From Cheiracanthium punctorium (lineage: Eukaryota; Arthropoda; Arachnida; Araneae; Cheiracanthiidae), in assembly GCA_038373885.1 (NCBI GenBank), contig JAWZYV010016967.1:310001-374000 (forward strand): DNA of 64,000 nucleotides, in the 5' to 3' direction. The notes beneath the pieces are model-generated. The model worked only from the letters and a program-made list of their open reading frames with translations. It was not told where the DNA came from and searched no databases. The translations under genes and the position numbers were made by a program. Positions 53,830 through 64,000 of the stretch are shown here, in pieces; the stretch's first letter is position 1, and each line of letters opens with the position of its first letter.

Positions 53830-55299
53830 CCATAGTAAGTTAAGCCTATGCCGAAATCCATCGACGACTCTTGAAGAAAGGGGAAAAATATTCTTTCGTG
53901 AAATCAGACATTAAAAAACTGAAATCGTTGTTTTAAGTAAAGAAAATTTCCCTTGATAATAGCATTTACGCTTTTTTTGAGGGAGGGGGAATAGGGGAAT
54001 CATCACCTGTTGATAGTTTACTGACGTCATGGTAAGTGAGTTCTCTAGCTCAAACAGTTAAAACTAGTTTAATAAAATTTAACGAGTTTTTTCTTTCACC
54101 AATGAACAACAGATGGCGCTGTTTGCTGTGTCTGTCGAGCAGGAATGGGTATGTAAAAGCATTTTATTTAGTGTTGTTGAGGTTTTTTGTTTTTTTTTCA
54201 TCTAATCCTAATGTAGGCACTGGAGTAATGCACAGTGGGAAGTTATTCCTATTATATGCTGTGCTCTGGCTCTGGTTCTCATAAATTGGAACCTAATCGA
54301 ACCTTTTTCCGTTTGAAGACACCAGTAAATAAATAAAAAAAAAAAAAAAATCACTGTAAATATTTTAGGTTATCGATTTAAAAAAAAAGAGGGGGGGATT
54401 TATTTTTTAGTAGTTTCTAAAGAACCAGCCCATCGCATCTTCGGCTGTTCAATGGCCGAGTATAGAAGCACCGAAATTTGGGAAATGGCTGAAGTGTGAG
54501 AGCCCTGGGGGGTCCGGACCCATCCCCCCGAAAATTTCCTTTTTGTTACTAAAATGATATAGTCTTTTTTTGAAAAATTCAGCATTTTTTACCGTTTGGA
54601 ACCCCGCCCCCAGAAATTTTTGGACCCCCCCCCCAAATTGTTTTCCTGGATACGTGCCTGCCTAACGACATATTAGAACGGAATTTTATTACGCTGAATT
54701 CTGTTAAAATTCAATTGGTGAAGTTGATTAATTAAAATGTTAATTTATAAATTTAAAAATTAATCTAATTTAATTAAAAGATGAAATTACTACAATGGTA
54801 AGAGCATAACAAATTTCTTAAGACCACATAAAAAATTAAACCATGACCTGGATGTTGAATTAATTACCTAAATTAAGAAAAAAGTTCACCAAAAGAAGAA
54901 TGGAAAAAACACTCAAAATACTGGTGTTAAACAATAAAGTAAATAAAAAACTTTTATTTACTTTAAAAGAAGAATGTTTGATTTATTGCAGGATTTGAGT
55001 TGAGACCGGAATTAACCAGGTCGGTTTAACTCTTTTACAAAATTTCTTGTTGCAGGAAAGGACCTAAGAAGTTAATTATATTATTTATGTGTCAGAAAAA
55101 TGCATAGAATAAGAATCTAATTAAAGTAAAATTATCTTTGTAATTAATTTTATTTTAATTACAGTTAGAATTTTAATTATAGTAGTGTTTTATACAATAC
55201 TTATTAGAATGAAAAAGCTATGTACGAATTCGAAAAAGTCCAAAGTTGGACTCGAAATCTTTCGCAGTTTTCTTATAAAAAACTTCCCTTTTGTACTCT
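53830..55299. other. AT-rich, no gene; clipped MITE end at 54500-54660
   Basis: gggggtccggacccatccccccgaaaatttcc and ccccccccaaattgttttcctggatacgtgcctg belong to a G-tract MITE without a confirmed duplication. The rest has AATTAA-rich sequence. Confidence 0.4.
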
Positions 55300-55730
55300 T
55301 GAATTACAAAAACCTTGAAAAAGATTTTTATGAATTTGTGCTCGATACTTTTTAATGCAAGATTTTTATGGCTATCTTCATTTCCTTTCGGTGTAAGATG
55401 AGATGAAAATAGCGTTTTGACCTCTTTCATACCAGTTTGCACACGAATTATGAAAAACCCTCAAAATGATTTTAGTTGTTGTTTCTGTTAGTTACCTTTT
55501 AAAGCAAGAATCTATTTTTTTCCTCTGAGATATGAAAGGAACGTAAAAAGAACGTTTAAGATCCTAACCCCCGTTTGGGTGCAAATTCTAAAAAACCCTG
55601 AATGAAAATAATAGATATTGCTGTTGGTTACATTTTAAAGCAGGAAGGAATATTACAGCGATCACGTTTTTCCTCTGAGATATGAAGAGAAATGTGAAAA
55701 GAACGTTTTGAGCCCCTGTGGGCGCATCGA
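55300..55730 (-). repeat. tandem repeat, about 135-bp units (three)
   Basis: tttcctctgagatatgaa..aaagaacgttt and aaaaaccct..atgattttag-type blocks recur at about 55390, 55515 and 55665. Unit borders are diverged. The last unit abuts foldback copy H. Confidence 0.6.
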
Positions 55731-55732
55731 CA

Positions 55733-55872
55733 ATCTGTGTCAAAAAAATGGTCTTTAGATCTGTGGCTCGCGATGAACGATTCGATCGGCCGCCATCTTG
55801 CTGGTAGTTAAATCGAGCGATGGCAACGGCTGCTCTTTTTTCAGCATTGGGAAATGGTTGCGCTTCAAAGGG
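55733..55872. mobile_element. TTAA foldback MITE, copy H (right arm only)
   Basis: Starts at the palindrome axis (tctgtgtcaaaaaaatggtc) and ends gcgcttcaaaggg followed by TTAA (55873-55876). It is the symmetric type of end, more diverged than the others. Confidence 0.78.
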
Positions 55873-55876
55873 TTAA

Positions 55877-56261
55877 TGTATTGAAATTTCTTGGGTAGCC
55901 CTGCAAATAAACTAACCCGTAGAATGGAACCACAATTAGGTGTTACAATAATCCTAAATATAAAGTTTCAGGACTCTACGACTAATAGTTTTTGAGGCAT
56001 GCAAATTACATACATACGTACGTACAGACGTCAGGAAAAAACTAGTCAAAACGGATTGTCCGATCAAAATGGATATATACGATAATACACGTACGTACGT
56101 TGAGAAGTCTCGCATACACTCTTAGCAAAAAAATTTTAGATAGTCAAAATCAGCATACCGAAATTTTTTGCCATCATTATTATTGTATAAAAACAAGTTT
56201 GTTAGTCTGTTGGTCTGTTTACCTGTACTGTTCCCCTCTCCCGCCTCACACATCACGTCAG
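55877..56261. other. no supported gene; CGTA-rich palindromic words
   Basis: catacatacgtacgtacagacg and acacgtacgtacgttg at 56010-56102. Nothing coding. Confidence 0.4.
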
Positions 56262-56592
56262 GCCCGGACTGGCCAGATCAGATGGTCGGGGATTGCCGAG
56301 GGCCCCCCCAAAATGGATATACTACTTTTAACTAATTTGATATATATGGAGTAATTCGATTATTTATTTCCCAGTAATCTTACGCCTTTAGAAGAGGCGC
56401 AGCGGAGGACCCCAGTGACCTCGTGACTCGAGGGGACCCCAAAATCTTTAAAATAATTAGATGTGGTTTTTAGGCACGTAAGCCTAATTTTTAAATGTTT
56501 CATATTTTACTATTCTATTTTTTCTGGATAACAGTAAGAGGCCCCTTTTCAGTCTCTAGCTGGGGGCCCCCCAAAGGAGCCAGTCCGCGCCT
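56262..56592. mobile_element. hAT-type MITE with CAGGCCCGGACTGG ends
   Basis: caggcccggactggccag / rc caggcgcggactggctcc, same family as 26631-26911 (cgattatttatttccc, cttacg, ggggccc). Flanks catcacgt/caccatgt agree at six of eight positions, an aged duplication. Confidence 0.75.
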
Positions 56593-56744
56593 GCACCATG
56601 TGAAAACCGTTCAAGCTAATTAAATGAAATTTGGCGGTATGCAACAGTTAGTCATTCAATTTAGTGCAAGTGTTGTCTTTTTCTAAGAGTAGACCAGCCA
56701 ACAGCCAAGTGAATGAGACATTGAACAACGATAGATGTCTGTCT

Positions 56745-57100
56745 AGGGTTCTGGTCCACTCCACCGCTGTCGATCAAACAGTCTGGAGTTTGGGGCGGTT
56801 TTCTCCAGACGTGACGTGATTACGCATTAGAATACCTTAAAAAGTCCTCCGCCCATGGGCGCCGGCAGAATTTTTTCCAGGGGGGGGGGCAAAGACTACT
56901 CAAGGGGGGGGGGAAAGACTACTTTAACGTATGGTTACCATGTTGGAAAGAGCAAAAAAGCAAGGGAAAACACTGCATACAAAAATCCAGGGGGGCATGC
57001 CCCCCCCTTGCCCTATGCTGCCAGCGACCATGCCTCCGCCCCAAACATTTTTTCCTTTGACAGATAACCTTAGTGTGCTTTGCCTTAACAAAACAACATT
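56745..57100 (+). repeat. tRNA-related SINE copy, split by a MITE
   Basis: gggttctggtccactcc (B-box-like), cagtctggagtttgg, cagacgtgacgtgattacgcattagaa, ccttaaaaagtcctcc, then after the insert aaacattttttcctttgacagataacctt and tttgccttaacaaaac. The polymerase III head is decayed. Confidence 0.68.
56854..57032. mobile_element. hAT-type G-tract MITE (CATGGGCGCCGGCAG), nested
   Basis: Exact 8-bp duplication CCTCCGCC (56846-56853 and 57033-57040). Ends catgggcgccggcag / rc catggtcgctggcag. Confidence 0.9.
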
Positions 57101-57227
57101 TTAAAGACTACATAGATTCTGAGATTTCGCAAAAATTTTGTAAACTTTTAACTCGGGTAACAAGGTGGCGTGGAACAACGGCGGTGAATTAAATGAAATT
57201 CAGCAGCATGATACGCGTGCTGAACGA

Positions 57228-57599
57228 CAGCTGGCTGTGTCCACAGCCAGCTGCGTCAAAAAAGGGTCTCGAGATCTGTGGCACGCGATGAACGTTTCGA
57301 TCGTCCGCCATCTTGCTGGTAGTTAAGTCGAGCGATGGCAACGGCTGCCCTTTTTTCAGTATTGGGCCATCTATCCAGCTGTCCTCGCATTCTTCCATTT
57401 TTCAGCAGATGTCAGTGCTGTTAAAAATAATCGTGACCATTTTTTTACGGGAAATGACGTGCTAAAAAGTAAAGGATTCTCGTGGATCTATGTCACCCGC
57501 AACTATTTTTATAGAAATCAAATCTATTCTTCGTGACTGGCAACAGTCAAAACGCCAGAGTTGGGTGTTCCCAGAGCTGGAACACTGCGCGTTAAAGGG
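57228..57599 (+). mobile_element. TTAA foldback MITE, copy I (left arm lost)
   Basis: Begins at the axis cgacagctggctgtgtccacagccagctgcg, then complete right arm, body, hairpin end and TTAA (57600-57603). The ORF at 57189-57398 is read-through. Confidence 0.87.
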
Positions 57600-57859
57600 T
57601 TAACTATATCTGATAATTTTTTCAAGTGAATATTGATAAAATTTCATTTTTGAGTACATTTTTAATTCGATTTTCCCAATTTGGAACACTGATCTGTGGA
57701 AGATCAACGACTTAAGTATCAATAATGTTATTTCGTTAACCATAAGAATAAAAATAGAATATGAAGTTATATTTATTTTAAGTGGACAGAGATTGTAAAC
57801 GTGTTTTTGTCACCGTTGTAATTGCCTCCACAATGGATGCTTTATCTTCTAGTTATGGA

Positions 57860-58979
57860 CAGGGTATCCCAGAAAAGTGGTAACGCCCTTTAATTCTTTA
57901 TCTATTCGAGATACGGGACAAAAGTAAATTGAGAAAATATTCAAAATAAGGTTAAAAAAAAAACTACGATAACAAAAAAATTCTTCCCATTAATTTCCCC
58001 AAAAGTTACGCTTTTTAAATTTTTATACGACACCTCGTCCAAAAACATTCCCAGTTAGTAAAATGTGTCAATGAGCATGCACTGATGAGGAGATGTACAA
58101 AATTTGAAAACTATATCGTAAAAAGAGATATACAAGTAAATATTTGCTGACTTAAACCATTTTTCAATGGCTCTCGAAAGAGGGAAAAAAAAATGACGTC
58201 AGATGATCGCGTTTCAGGGGTCGTACAGAAATTACGAAAAGAAATACTTTTTTGCTCTTTCGCAATAAAAGTTTGCATTCAAATTCATGTTTAGCCCCTA
58301 ACCATCTTTGGTATAAGATATCTCCGAGACGTATAATGATGGAAGGCTGAAAATTTATACACCACCTCATTAGTGAATTGCGGCACTTTTACTAAATGGG
58401 TATTTTTCTGTACGGGGCTTGTATACAAAGAGTAACTTTCTGAAAATCAACGAGAATAAATATTTTTAATAATGTAGCCTTATTTTCCGACTTTATTTTG
58501 AACATCTTTTCAATTTACATTGCCCACTTATATCTAACAGATAACGAATTAACCCTTTGAGGCGCAACCCTTTCCGCACAGCCAGCTGCGTCCAAAAAAA
58601 GGGTCTCTAGATCTGTGGCACGCGATGAACGTTTCGATCGTCTGCCATCTTGCTGGTAGTTAAGTCGAGCGATGGCAACAGCTGCCCCTTTTTCAGCATT
58701 GGGCCATCTATCCAGCTGTTCTCGCATTCTTCCATTTTTCAGCAGATACCAGTACTGTTAAAAAGAATCGTGACCATTTTTTTTTTACGGGAAATGACGT
58801 GCTAAAAAGTAAAGGATTCTCGTGGAAGCTATGTCACCGCGAGCTATGATTTTATAGAAATCATCTCTATTCTTCGTGACTGGCAACAGTCAAAACGTCA
58901 GAGTTTGGTGTTCCCAGATCGGGAACACTGCGCGTTAAAGGGTTAAAGCGTGTTACCAACAATTCGGATAACACCCTGT
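57860..58979. mobile_element. large palindromic repeat, copy 3, hosting foldback copy J
   Basis: acagggtatcccagaaaagtgg at the left, rc acagggtgttatccgaattg at the right. Arms 57860-58170 and 58200-58550 are inverted to one another as in copies 1 and 2. It is interrupted by copy J at the TTAA in gaattaaagcgtgtt. Confidence 0.75.
58553..58942 (+). mobile_element. TTAA foldback MITE, copy J, with a paralogous empty site
   Basis: TTAA at 58549-58552 and 58943-58946. Host sequence reads agataacgaa-TTAA...TTAA-agcgtgttacc. The uninterrupted relative at 28310-28330 reads gataagaaattaaagcgtgttgcc with one TTAA. The left arm is mostly deleted (aaccctttcc joined to gcacagccagctg). Confidence 0.92.
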
Positions 58980-59242
58980 ATATTGTGGCTCATCTGCATC
59001 ATTGCCGCAGGAAGCACTACGAACAAATGCAAGCAGCGTTAGACCCTATATTAGCGGAATCTCTTCAGACCGCAAACCACATACAGCAGAAATATTAAGT
59101 CTTGTATACGCATGCAGTAGTTCCTCAAGGTCTTGATGTACGTGTATAATTGGTATTTTTCAAAAGATTTTTTTTTTCATAAACATGGTTCGTTTGAACG
59201 GGGATTGGAATTAAGTTGACCCAAAGTCATCAACGTAGCGTT

Positions 59243-59359
59243 CCCGAAATTTTACACTTTCCTTAGTTTACAATTTGATATTTAGCTTACATTTGAACTT
59301 TAGCTTACAATTTGATACCCAGCCCCCACCCCCGAAATAAAATCATGGCTACGCTACTG
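59243..59359. mobile_element. G-tract MITE, left end lost
   Basis: Right end GGCTACGCTACTG followed by GTAGCGTT (59360-59367); the same 8 bp precedes the left end (59235-59242). The usual CAGTGGCGTAGCC at the left is absent, replaced by cccgaaattttacac. Confidence 0.65.
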
Positions 59360-59639
59360 GTAGCGTTCGTAAGGGGAAGAAAGGCATGTGCCCCCCCCCC
59401 CACACACACACACAACTTGATCATTTTACTTAAATATTTTTTTTATATATAAATATGAGAAGCTTCTTTTTTCAAACTCTCGATTTCGATACTTGCTCTT
59501 CCCAATTTTTTTTCCACGCTACGCTTATGCCTAAAGTGACAAGATTGGAGTGTGATCATATACTTGATCTTTAGTTGGGATTATACTATTGCGCTGATCC
59601 CTGACTCAGTAACGATTCCGGGCAACCTGTTCCAAGAAA

Positions 59640-59935
59640 AAACTTTCCCGTCATTACTGCAAAAATATTACAAAGTTAAGCACAAAAAGCCTAATAACAT
59701 CTACACCGTTTGTACGATCCGCTTGAAAATTTTCCTAGTTACGTATAAAAATATAGAAAACAATCGGTGCTATTTTAAAAATCTGAAAATCCACCCGTTC
59801 TCCCATTTTTAAGCAATTTTTCGCTATTTTGAGCTCCATTTTATTTCCGAGAGTAAAAAGAAGTGAATCATTTGCGTGACAAAATTAGCTATTGCAAGTG
59901 ACAATGATGTCATATTGATGTCACAGTTATTATTA
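59640..59935 (-). repeat. inverted partner of the 40-335 repeat
   Basis: aaaatctgaaaatccacccgttc, gacaaaattagctattgcaag and tgatgtcatattgatgtca match the reverse complement of 40-335. The ORF at 59552-59812 reads through it. Confidence 0.75.
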
Positions 59936-61065
59936 AGCTTTGAAGGAAAAATTGCGACTCCAATTCGTTTAAAATAGTTTTTCCAAAAAGTTTAATTTTT
60001 CCCACAAAAATAAATAAATAAATAAATAAATAAATAAAATTAAGTAAAATAAAAATAAAAATGATTTCCTGGAGCTGTTCCCAGCGAAGCAAAATCGTTC
60101 GAATGCGAAAAGTTTCCGCACGTTCTCAGAAAAGTATGAAATTCGATTTGGGTATATAATACAAATTGAATATGAACTTATTTATTTTAGGTGGACGAAG
60201 ATTAAATACATTGAGTGTAGACATACTTTTGACAAACGTTTTTTTCTCGCGCCTGCAGTAATTGCCTTCACAACGGGCTTTGACTAGTCTTATGATATTT
60301 GACAGCAAGAAAATTTTCTTTTTAGACTATTCTGATTTTTAAATAATGAAAAACTTTATAAAGTAGAAATTTTGTAAGTGGTATATACAAATATTGCGCT
60401 AACTAACCCTATTGTCTTCAAATGTTGCTAAAATAGGTCAAGTGTGGGACAAACGAGACAGATTTTTTTTTTTTTTTTTTTAATAGGAATTTTTTTTCAG
60501 GAATAGTTTAAAATCCGTTTCAGAGTTGGAGGATGAGCGATCCTGCGAAGCATTTTATGATGTATGAGCCTGCCTTTCTTTTTCTTTTAATTTTTAAAAG
60601 CAGGTTTAACCCGCTCTTTCTCGTCGCTGAAGAAATGCAACGGAGAAGACTCACCTTCAGTGACTGCTTTTGGTTCCCGGAATAGGTCTAATGGTGACAT
60701 TCGCCGGGATCCTGCGGGCTTGATAAACGGATAACCTCCACTCCTGTTTCAGGCTTGAAGGATGACGAGGGTATTTTTAAGCGGAATAGCAACATAGTTT
60801 CGGAATGCAAACTTCGGATTTTTTTCGTGTGATATCGTTTTAACTTTCTTTTTTGAAGTTAGCAACGTTTCTGTTAACTTTGAAAATCGGACTTGTAATT
60901 TTTGGAAATAATTTATTAATTGTTTTAACCTATTAGTTATTTAATAAATTTAATCTTGGAGTAAAACGCAGTCGAAAAATTCACAATCATTGCCAAACAG
61001 CTCCTACCCCGTCCTCCCTTTTTAACTACTAATCATAGCTGCTTTTCTCGTTTTAATTCAGGTAG
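59936..61065. other. no supported gene
   Basis: AAAT microsatellite at 60008-60040 and a T run at 60463-60481. The segment 60600-60780 is somewhat GC-richer, without coding signals. Confidence 0.4.
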
Positions 61066-61069
61066 TTAA

Positions 61070-61460
61070 CCCTCGAAGCGCAAACCTTTCACAATGTCAA
61101 AAAAGTGCAGCTGTTGCCATCGCACGATTTAACTACCAGCAAGATGGCGGTCGATCGAATCGTCCACTGAGTGCCACAGAGCTAAAGGACATTTTTGACA
61201 CAGCCGGCTGTGCCACAGATATACAGAATTTTTGGCACAGCCGGCTGTGACAAAAAATGTTCATTAGCTCTATGGCACGCAGTGGGCGATTCGATCGCCC
61301 GCCACCTTGATGGTAGTTAAATCGTGCGATGGCAACGAAGACTACAATTTATCGACATTGTGCAGTCTATCTAGATGTCCTCTTTAAGTATTTAATTGAA
61401 ATTAAATTTATTCTTCGTGAATCAAAACAGCCAAAATGGTGAGTTGTGTCTTCACAGCAG
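61070..61460 (+). mobile_element. diverged relative of the TTAA foldback family, copy K
   Basis: TTAA at 61066-61069, then ccctcgaagcgcaaacc. The arms carry gttgccatcgcacgatttaac and agatggcggtcgatcg, and the axis repeats cacagccggctgtg twice. Downstream, attcttcgtgaatcaaaacag corresponds to the body of the asymmetric form. The right end has decayed. It seems an older subfamily. Confidence 0.72.
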
Positions 61461-61969
61461 AGGGGGGAGTGGGAGAGAAAACGCACAACTCCGTATCCGC
61501 CTGTAGTTGTAGGCCTGATTAGAAAGAACTCACTCTTTCCCTTATGTACACCGGTGAAAATCTCTCGGAGAGGACGGTTCTTACATACTACATACATAGA
61601 TTGGCACCCGTTCAAGCAGTAGGAAAAAAGAACGCAACTGGGAGATCCAGCCAAACAAATGTTAGAAACGTGGGGGTGAGGCGCCCGGCGTAGTCATTCT
61701 GACACAGTGGCAAATGGGAAGTTCTGCTCTCGCCAAAATCTGAATCAAGATTAGAAAAGAAAAGTTGCTCGGAAAAAAGACAGGTGGATTATGTCCAACG
61801 CACGAATTATAAACCCCTTTCCAACTCCGACACAGTCATACTTGCGTTTTCCTCAACAAGCCATTAATCTAATCACTGTCATGGTTTGTTTCGATTGCCA
61901 GGAGACGGCGGTTCACGTCCTCAAATGTGTTGTTTAGTCCTTCGGAGAGTTTCCCCGCCACAGTTTGCA
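61461..61969. other. no supported gene
   Basis: 61790-61835 weakly resembles 19545-19600. The ORF at 61367-61654 overlaps copy K and lacks motifs. Confidence 0.4.
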
Positions 61970-61973
61970 TTAA

Positions 61974-62402
61974 CCCTTTAACGCGCAGTGTTCCCGCTCT
62001 GGGAACACCAAACTCTGACGTTTTGACTGTTGCCAGTCACGAAGAATAGATTGGATTTCTATACAAATAATTGCGGGTGTGACATAGCTCCGCGAGAATC
62101 TTTTATTTTTTAGCACGTCATTTCCCGTCAAAAAATTGATCACGATTATTTTTAACAGCACTGACATCTACCGAAAAATGTAAGAATGCGAGAACAGCTG
62201 GATAGATGGCGCAATGCTGAAAAAAGGGCAGTCGTTGCATCGCTCGACTTAACTACCAGCAAGTTGACGGACGATCGAAACGTTCATCGTGTGCCACAGA
62301 TCTAAAGACCCTTTTTTGACGACAGCTGGCTGTGCCGGCACAGCCAGCTGTCGTCAAAAAACGGTCTCTAGATCTGTGGCACGCGATGAACGTTTCGATC
62401 GT
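61974..62402 (-). mobile_element. TTAA foldback MITE, copy L (truncated in the far arm)
   Basis: TTAA at 61970-61973, hairpin end, body, near arm, and the axis gacagctggctgtgccggcacagccagctgtc, the most perfect axis in the window. The far arm stops at gtttcgatcgtc, where the 95-bp repeat of 62404-62498 begins; the outer end is missing. Confidence 0.87.
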
Positions 62403-62403
62403 C

Positions 62404-62670
62404 TACGACAAAGATTTCTTTTACATTATGGCCTATGGCGGGAAATTCTTGAAAGTGCGCTAGCGTTTAAACGGTACATTCGATTGAGCTCATATTGGGG
62501 ATATATGTTATAAGCCACCGTCGCTAGACCGGTATTGATTCTGGTGTGTCTAGGACTTATGGTTTTTCTAGAGGGCTGCGACAAAGATATCTTTTACATT
62601 ATAGCCTAACGAGGGAAATTCTTGAAAGTGAGCTGGCTTTTAAACGGTACATTCGATTGAGCTCAAATTG
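62404..62670 (+). repeat. 95-bp direct repeat, 172 bp apart
   Basis: acgacaaagat..cttttacattat.gcct and cttgaaagtg..taaacggtacattcgattgagctca occur at 62404-62498 and 62576-62670. The first copy adjoins the truncated foldback element L. Confidence 0.75.
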
Positions 62671-62689
62671 AAAAAAAAAAAAAAAGAAT

Positions 62690-63173
62690 GTATGCTGAAT
62701 TATTCACCGATTAAAATTCATTTAAATGCTTGGTAATGATCTTAATCGTAAGTGTTTGAAAAGTCGAGTGGAGTCACTCCAGATTTTTTTATGATGTGCC
62801 CTATCTTCCTTTAAATTTTGTAACAATAGTTATGGGACACCCAGTATATGCATATACGTATATAAAGTGCCCTGGGCACAAAAATACTATCGTCAGGCCA
62901 TGTTGTTCCCTTAACCCTTTAAGACATGGACTATTTGTAATACAAAAAATGTATTTGAGTGTAAAATAAATTTCTTACTTTAATTTCGTGAATAACTCAT
63001 TAAGCTTATCGAATAACACACAACTCAAAAGAAATATGAGAAATTATTATTTTATATACCTGATTCACTTCTTATGAAGAATGTATGAAATCGACTTAGG
63101 AAATATGAGGAGTACTTTTTGAGAGGAAGTAGATCACACCAACACAATTGTGTAGGTCAGGGCTTAACCGTTT
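62690..63173. other. partner of the 2560-2690 repeat, then AT-rich DNA
   Basis: 62690-62800 is the reverse complement of 2560-2690. A TTAACCCTTTAAGACATGG at 62912 resembles a TTAA-CCCTTT terminus, but no second end is seen. Confidence 0.45.
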
Positions 63174-63177
63174 GAGG

Positions 63178-63656
63178 TGGAACCCTTTCCCAATGCTGAA
63201 AAAAAGGGGCAGCCGTTGCCATCGCTCGACTTAACTACCAGCAAGATGGCGGACGATCGAAACGTTCATCGCGTTCCACAGATCTACAGACCCTTTTTAG
63301 ACGCAGCTGGCTGTGCAAGAGTCTCTAGATCTGTGGCACGCGATGGACGTTCCGATCGTCCGCCAACTTGCTGGTAGTTAAGTCGATCGATGGTAACGGC
63401 TGCCCTTTTTTCAGCATTGGGCAATCTATCCAGCTGTTCTCGCATTCTTCTATTTTTCAGCAGATGTCAGTGCTCTTAAAAATAATCGTGACAATATTTT
63501 TACGGGAAATGAGGTGCTATAAAAGGTTAAGGATTCTCGTGGAGCTATGGCACCCGCAACTATTTTTATAGAAATCAAATCTATTCTTCGTGACTGGCAA
63601 CAGTCAAAACGTCAGAGTTTGGTGTTCCCAGAGCGGGAACACTGCGCGTTAAAGGG
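63178..63656 (+). mobile_element. TTAA foldback MITE, copy M (near full length)
   Basis: TTAA at 63174-63177 and 63657-63660. The left CCCTTT has become CCGTTT. Arms are complete, but one side of the axis is shortened (gacgcagctggctgtgcaagagtctc). Body and hairpin end are present. Confidence 0.88.
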
Positions 63657-63660
63657 TTAA

Positions 63661-64000
63661 AGGACTAACAACAAGAATCAGTAAGTTAGTGACAGCCATA
63701 AGCTCTATGGAAGGGATAAAATTTGTTAAGTTTTCAGAAGAAAATGAGAGGCGCTTTTTCGGAAGGAAGTAGTACGACGATTGCATATGCTGACATTCAA
63801 CACGTTGGAAGTATTTCCAGCTCACGATAGACCAATCAAGACTCTGAATCCATTATTCCTCATACCCACCGTCAGCTTATGTTTACAGTCGGCGGGTTTT
63901 TTTCAGAGAGCGACGGAACTGCAAAACCGCAAGTCTGATGAGGAGAGAGAGCGTGCACACGGACCATTAGAAAAATCTCGCCATTTTGCAGCTAAATAAT
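63661..64000 (+). other. terminal segment with a weak exon-like stretch
   Basis: The polypyrimidine-AG gggtttttttcag at 63894-63906 precedes an open stretch coding for R-A-T-E-L-Q-N-R-K-S-D-E-E-R-E-R. It is charged and non-repetitive and ends at a TAA near the window edge. This could be a short exon, but no donor, partner exon or known domain is visible. Confidence 0.2.

Overview
This 64 kb window is AT-rich eukaryotic DNA, almost certainly from a metazoan and most likely an arthropod. The evidence is an isoleucine tRNA with a canonical animal sequence, an intact Tc1-family DD34E transposon, a decayed R1/I-group LINE with an RNase H domain, mariner and hAT relics, and very dense small non-autonomous DNA elements. 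I cannot place the species more narrowly. I found no host protein-coding gene that I can support: nearly every open frame over 60 codons is explained by a transposable element, a repeat, or chance in low-complexity sequence. The only cellular gene I can support is tRNA-Ile (anticodon AAT) at 45923-45996.

Layout. 1-8.2 kb: AT-rich sequence with interspersed repeats, degenerate tandem repeats and one foldback element. 8.2-11.4 kb: LINE relic on the minus strand, cut off at its 5' end by a TTAA-type foldback element. 12-18 kb: mariner remnant, a solo LTR with target-site duplication and a second, inverted LTR-like block. 18.2-24.4 kb: foldback copy, a GC-rich block at about 18.78-19.35 kb, hAT-like and mariner-like elements nested in one another. 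24.5-31 kb: foldback copy, a Tc1 relic interrupted by two hAT-type elements, three copies of a larger palindromic repeat, and a foldback copy carrying the intact Tc1 element. 31-36.9 kb: more hAT-type miniature elements and SINE-like sequence. 37.2-42.8 kb: an inverted-repeat-bounded block with a broken, N-terminally truncated ORF of a widespread uncharacterised invertebrate protein family (FEN/XPG-like signature plus a Cys-rich tail), interrupted by a MITE and a 2.5 kb tandem-repeat element, with a hAT transposon between its 3' end and the left inverted repeat. 44-49 kb: three-deep nested element, tRNA-Ile, two larger non-autonomous elements. 50-64 kb: tRNA-related SINE copies, each disrupted by later inserts, and more TTAA foldback copies.

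The dominant feature is a family of about 13 foldback elements with CCCTTT...AAAGGG ends flanked by TTAA (piggyBac-type target choice). Many other elements have exact 8-bp target-site duplications, so insertion order can be read directly. The window is best understood as layered transposon sediment, with one apparently complete Tc1 element among the youngest layers.
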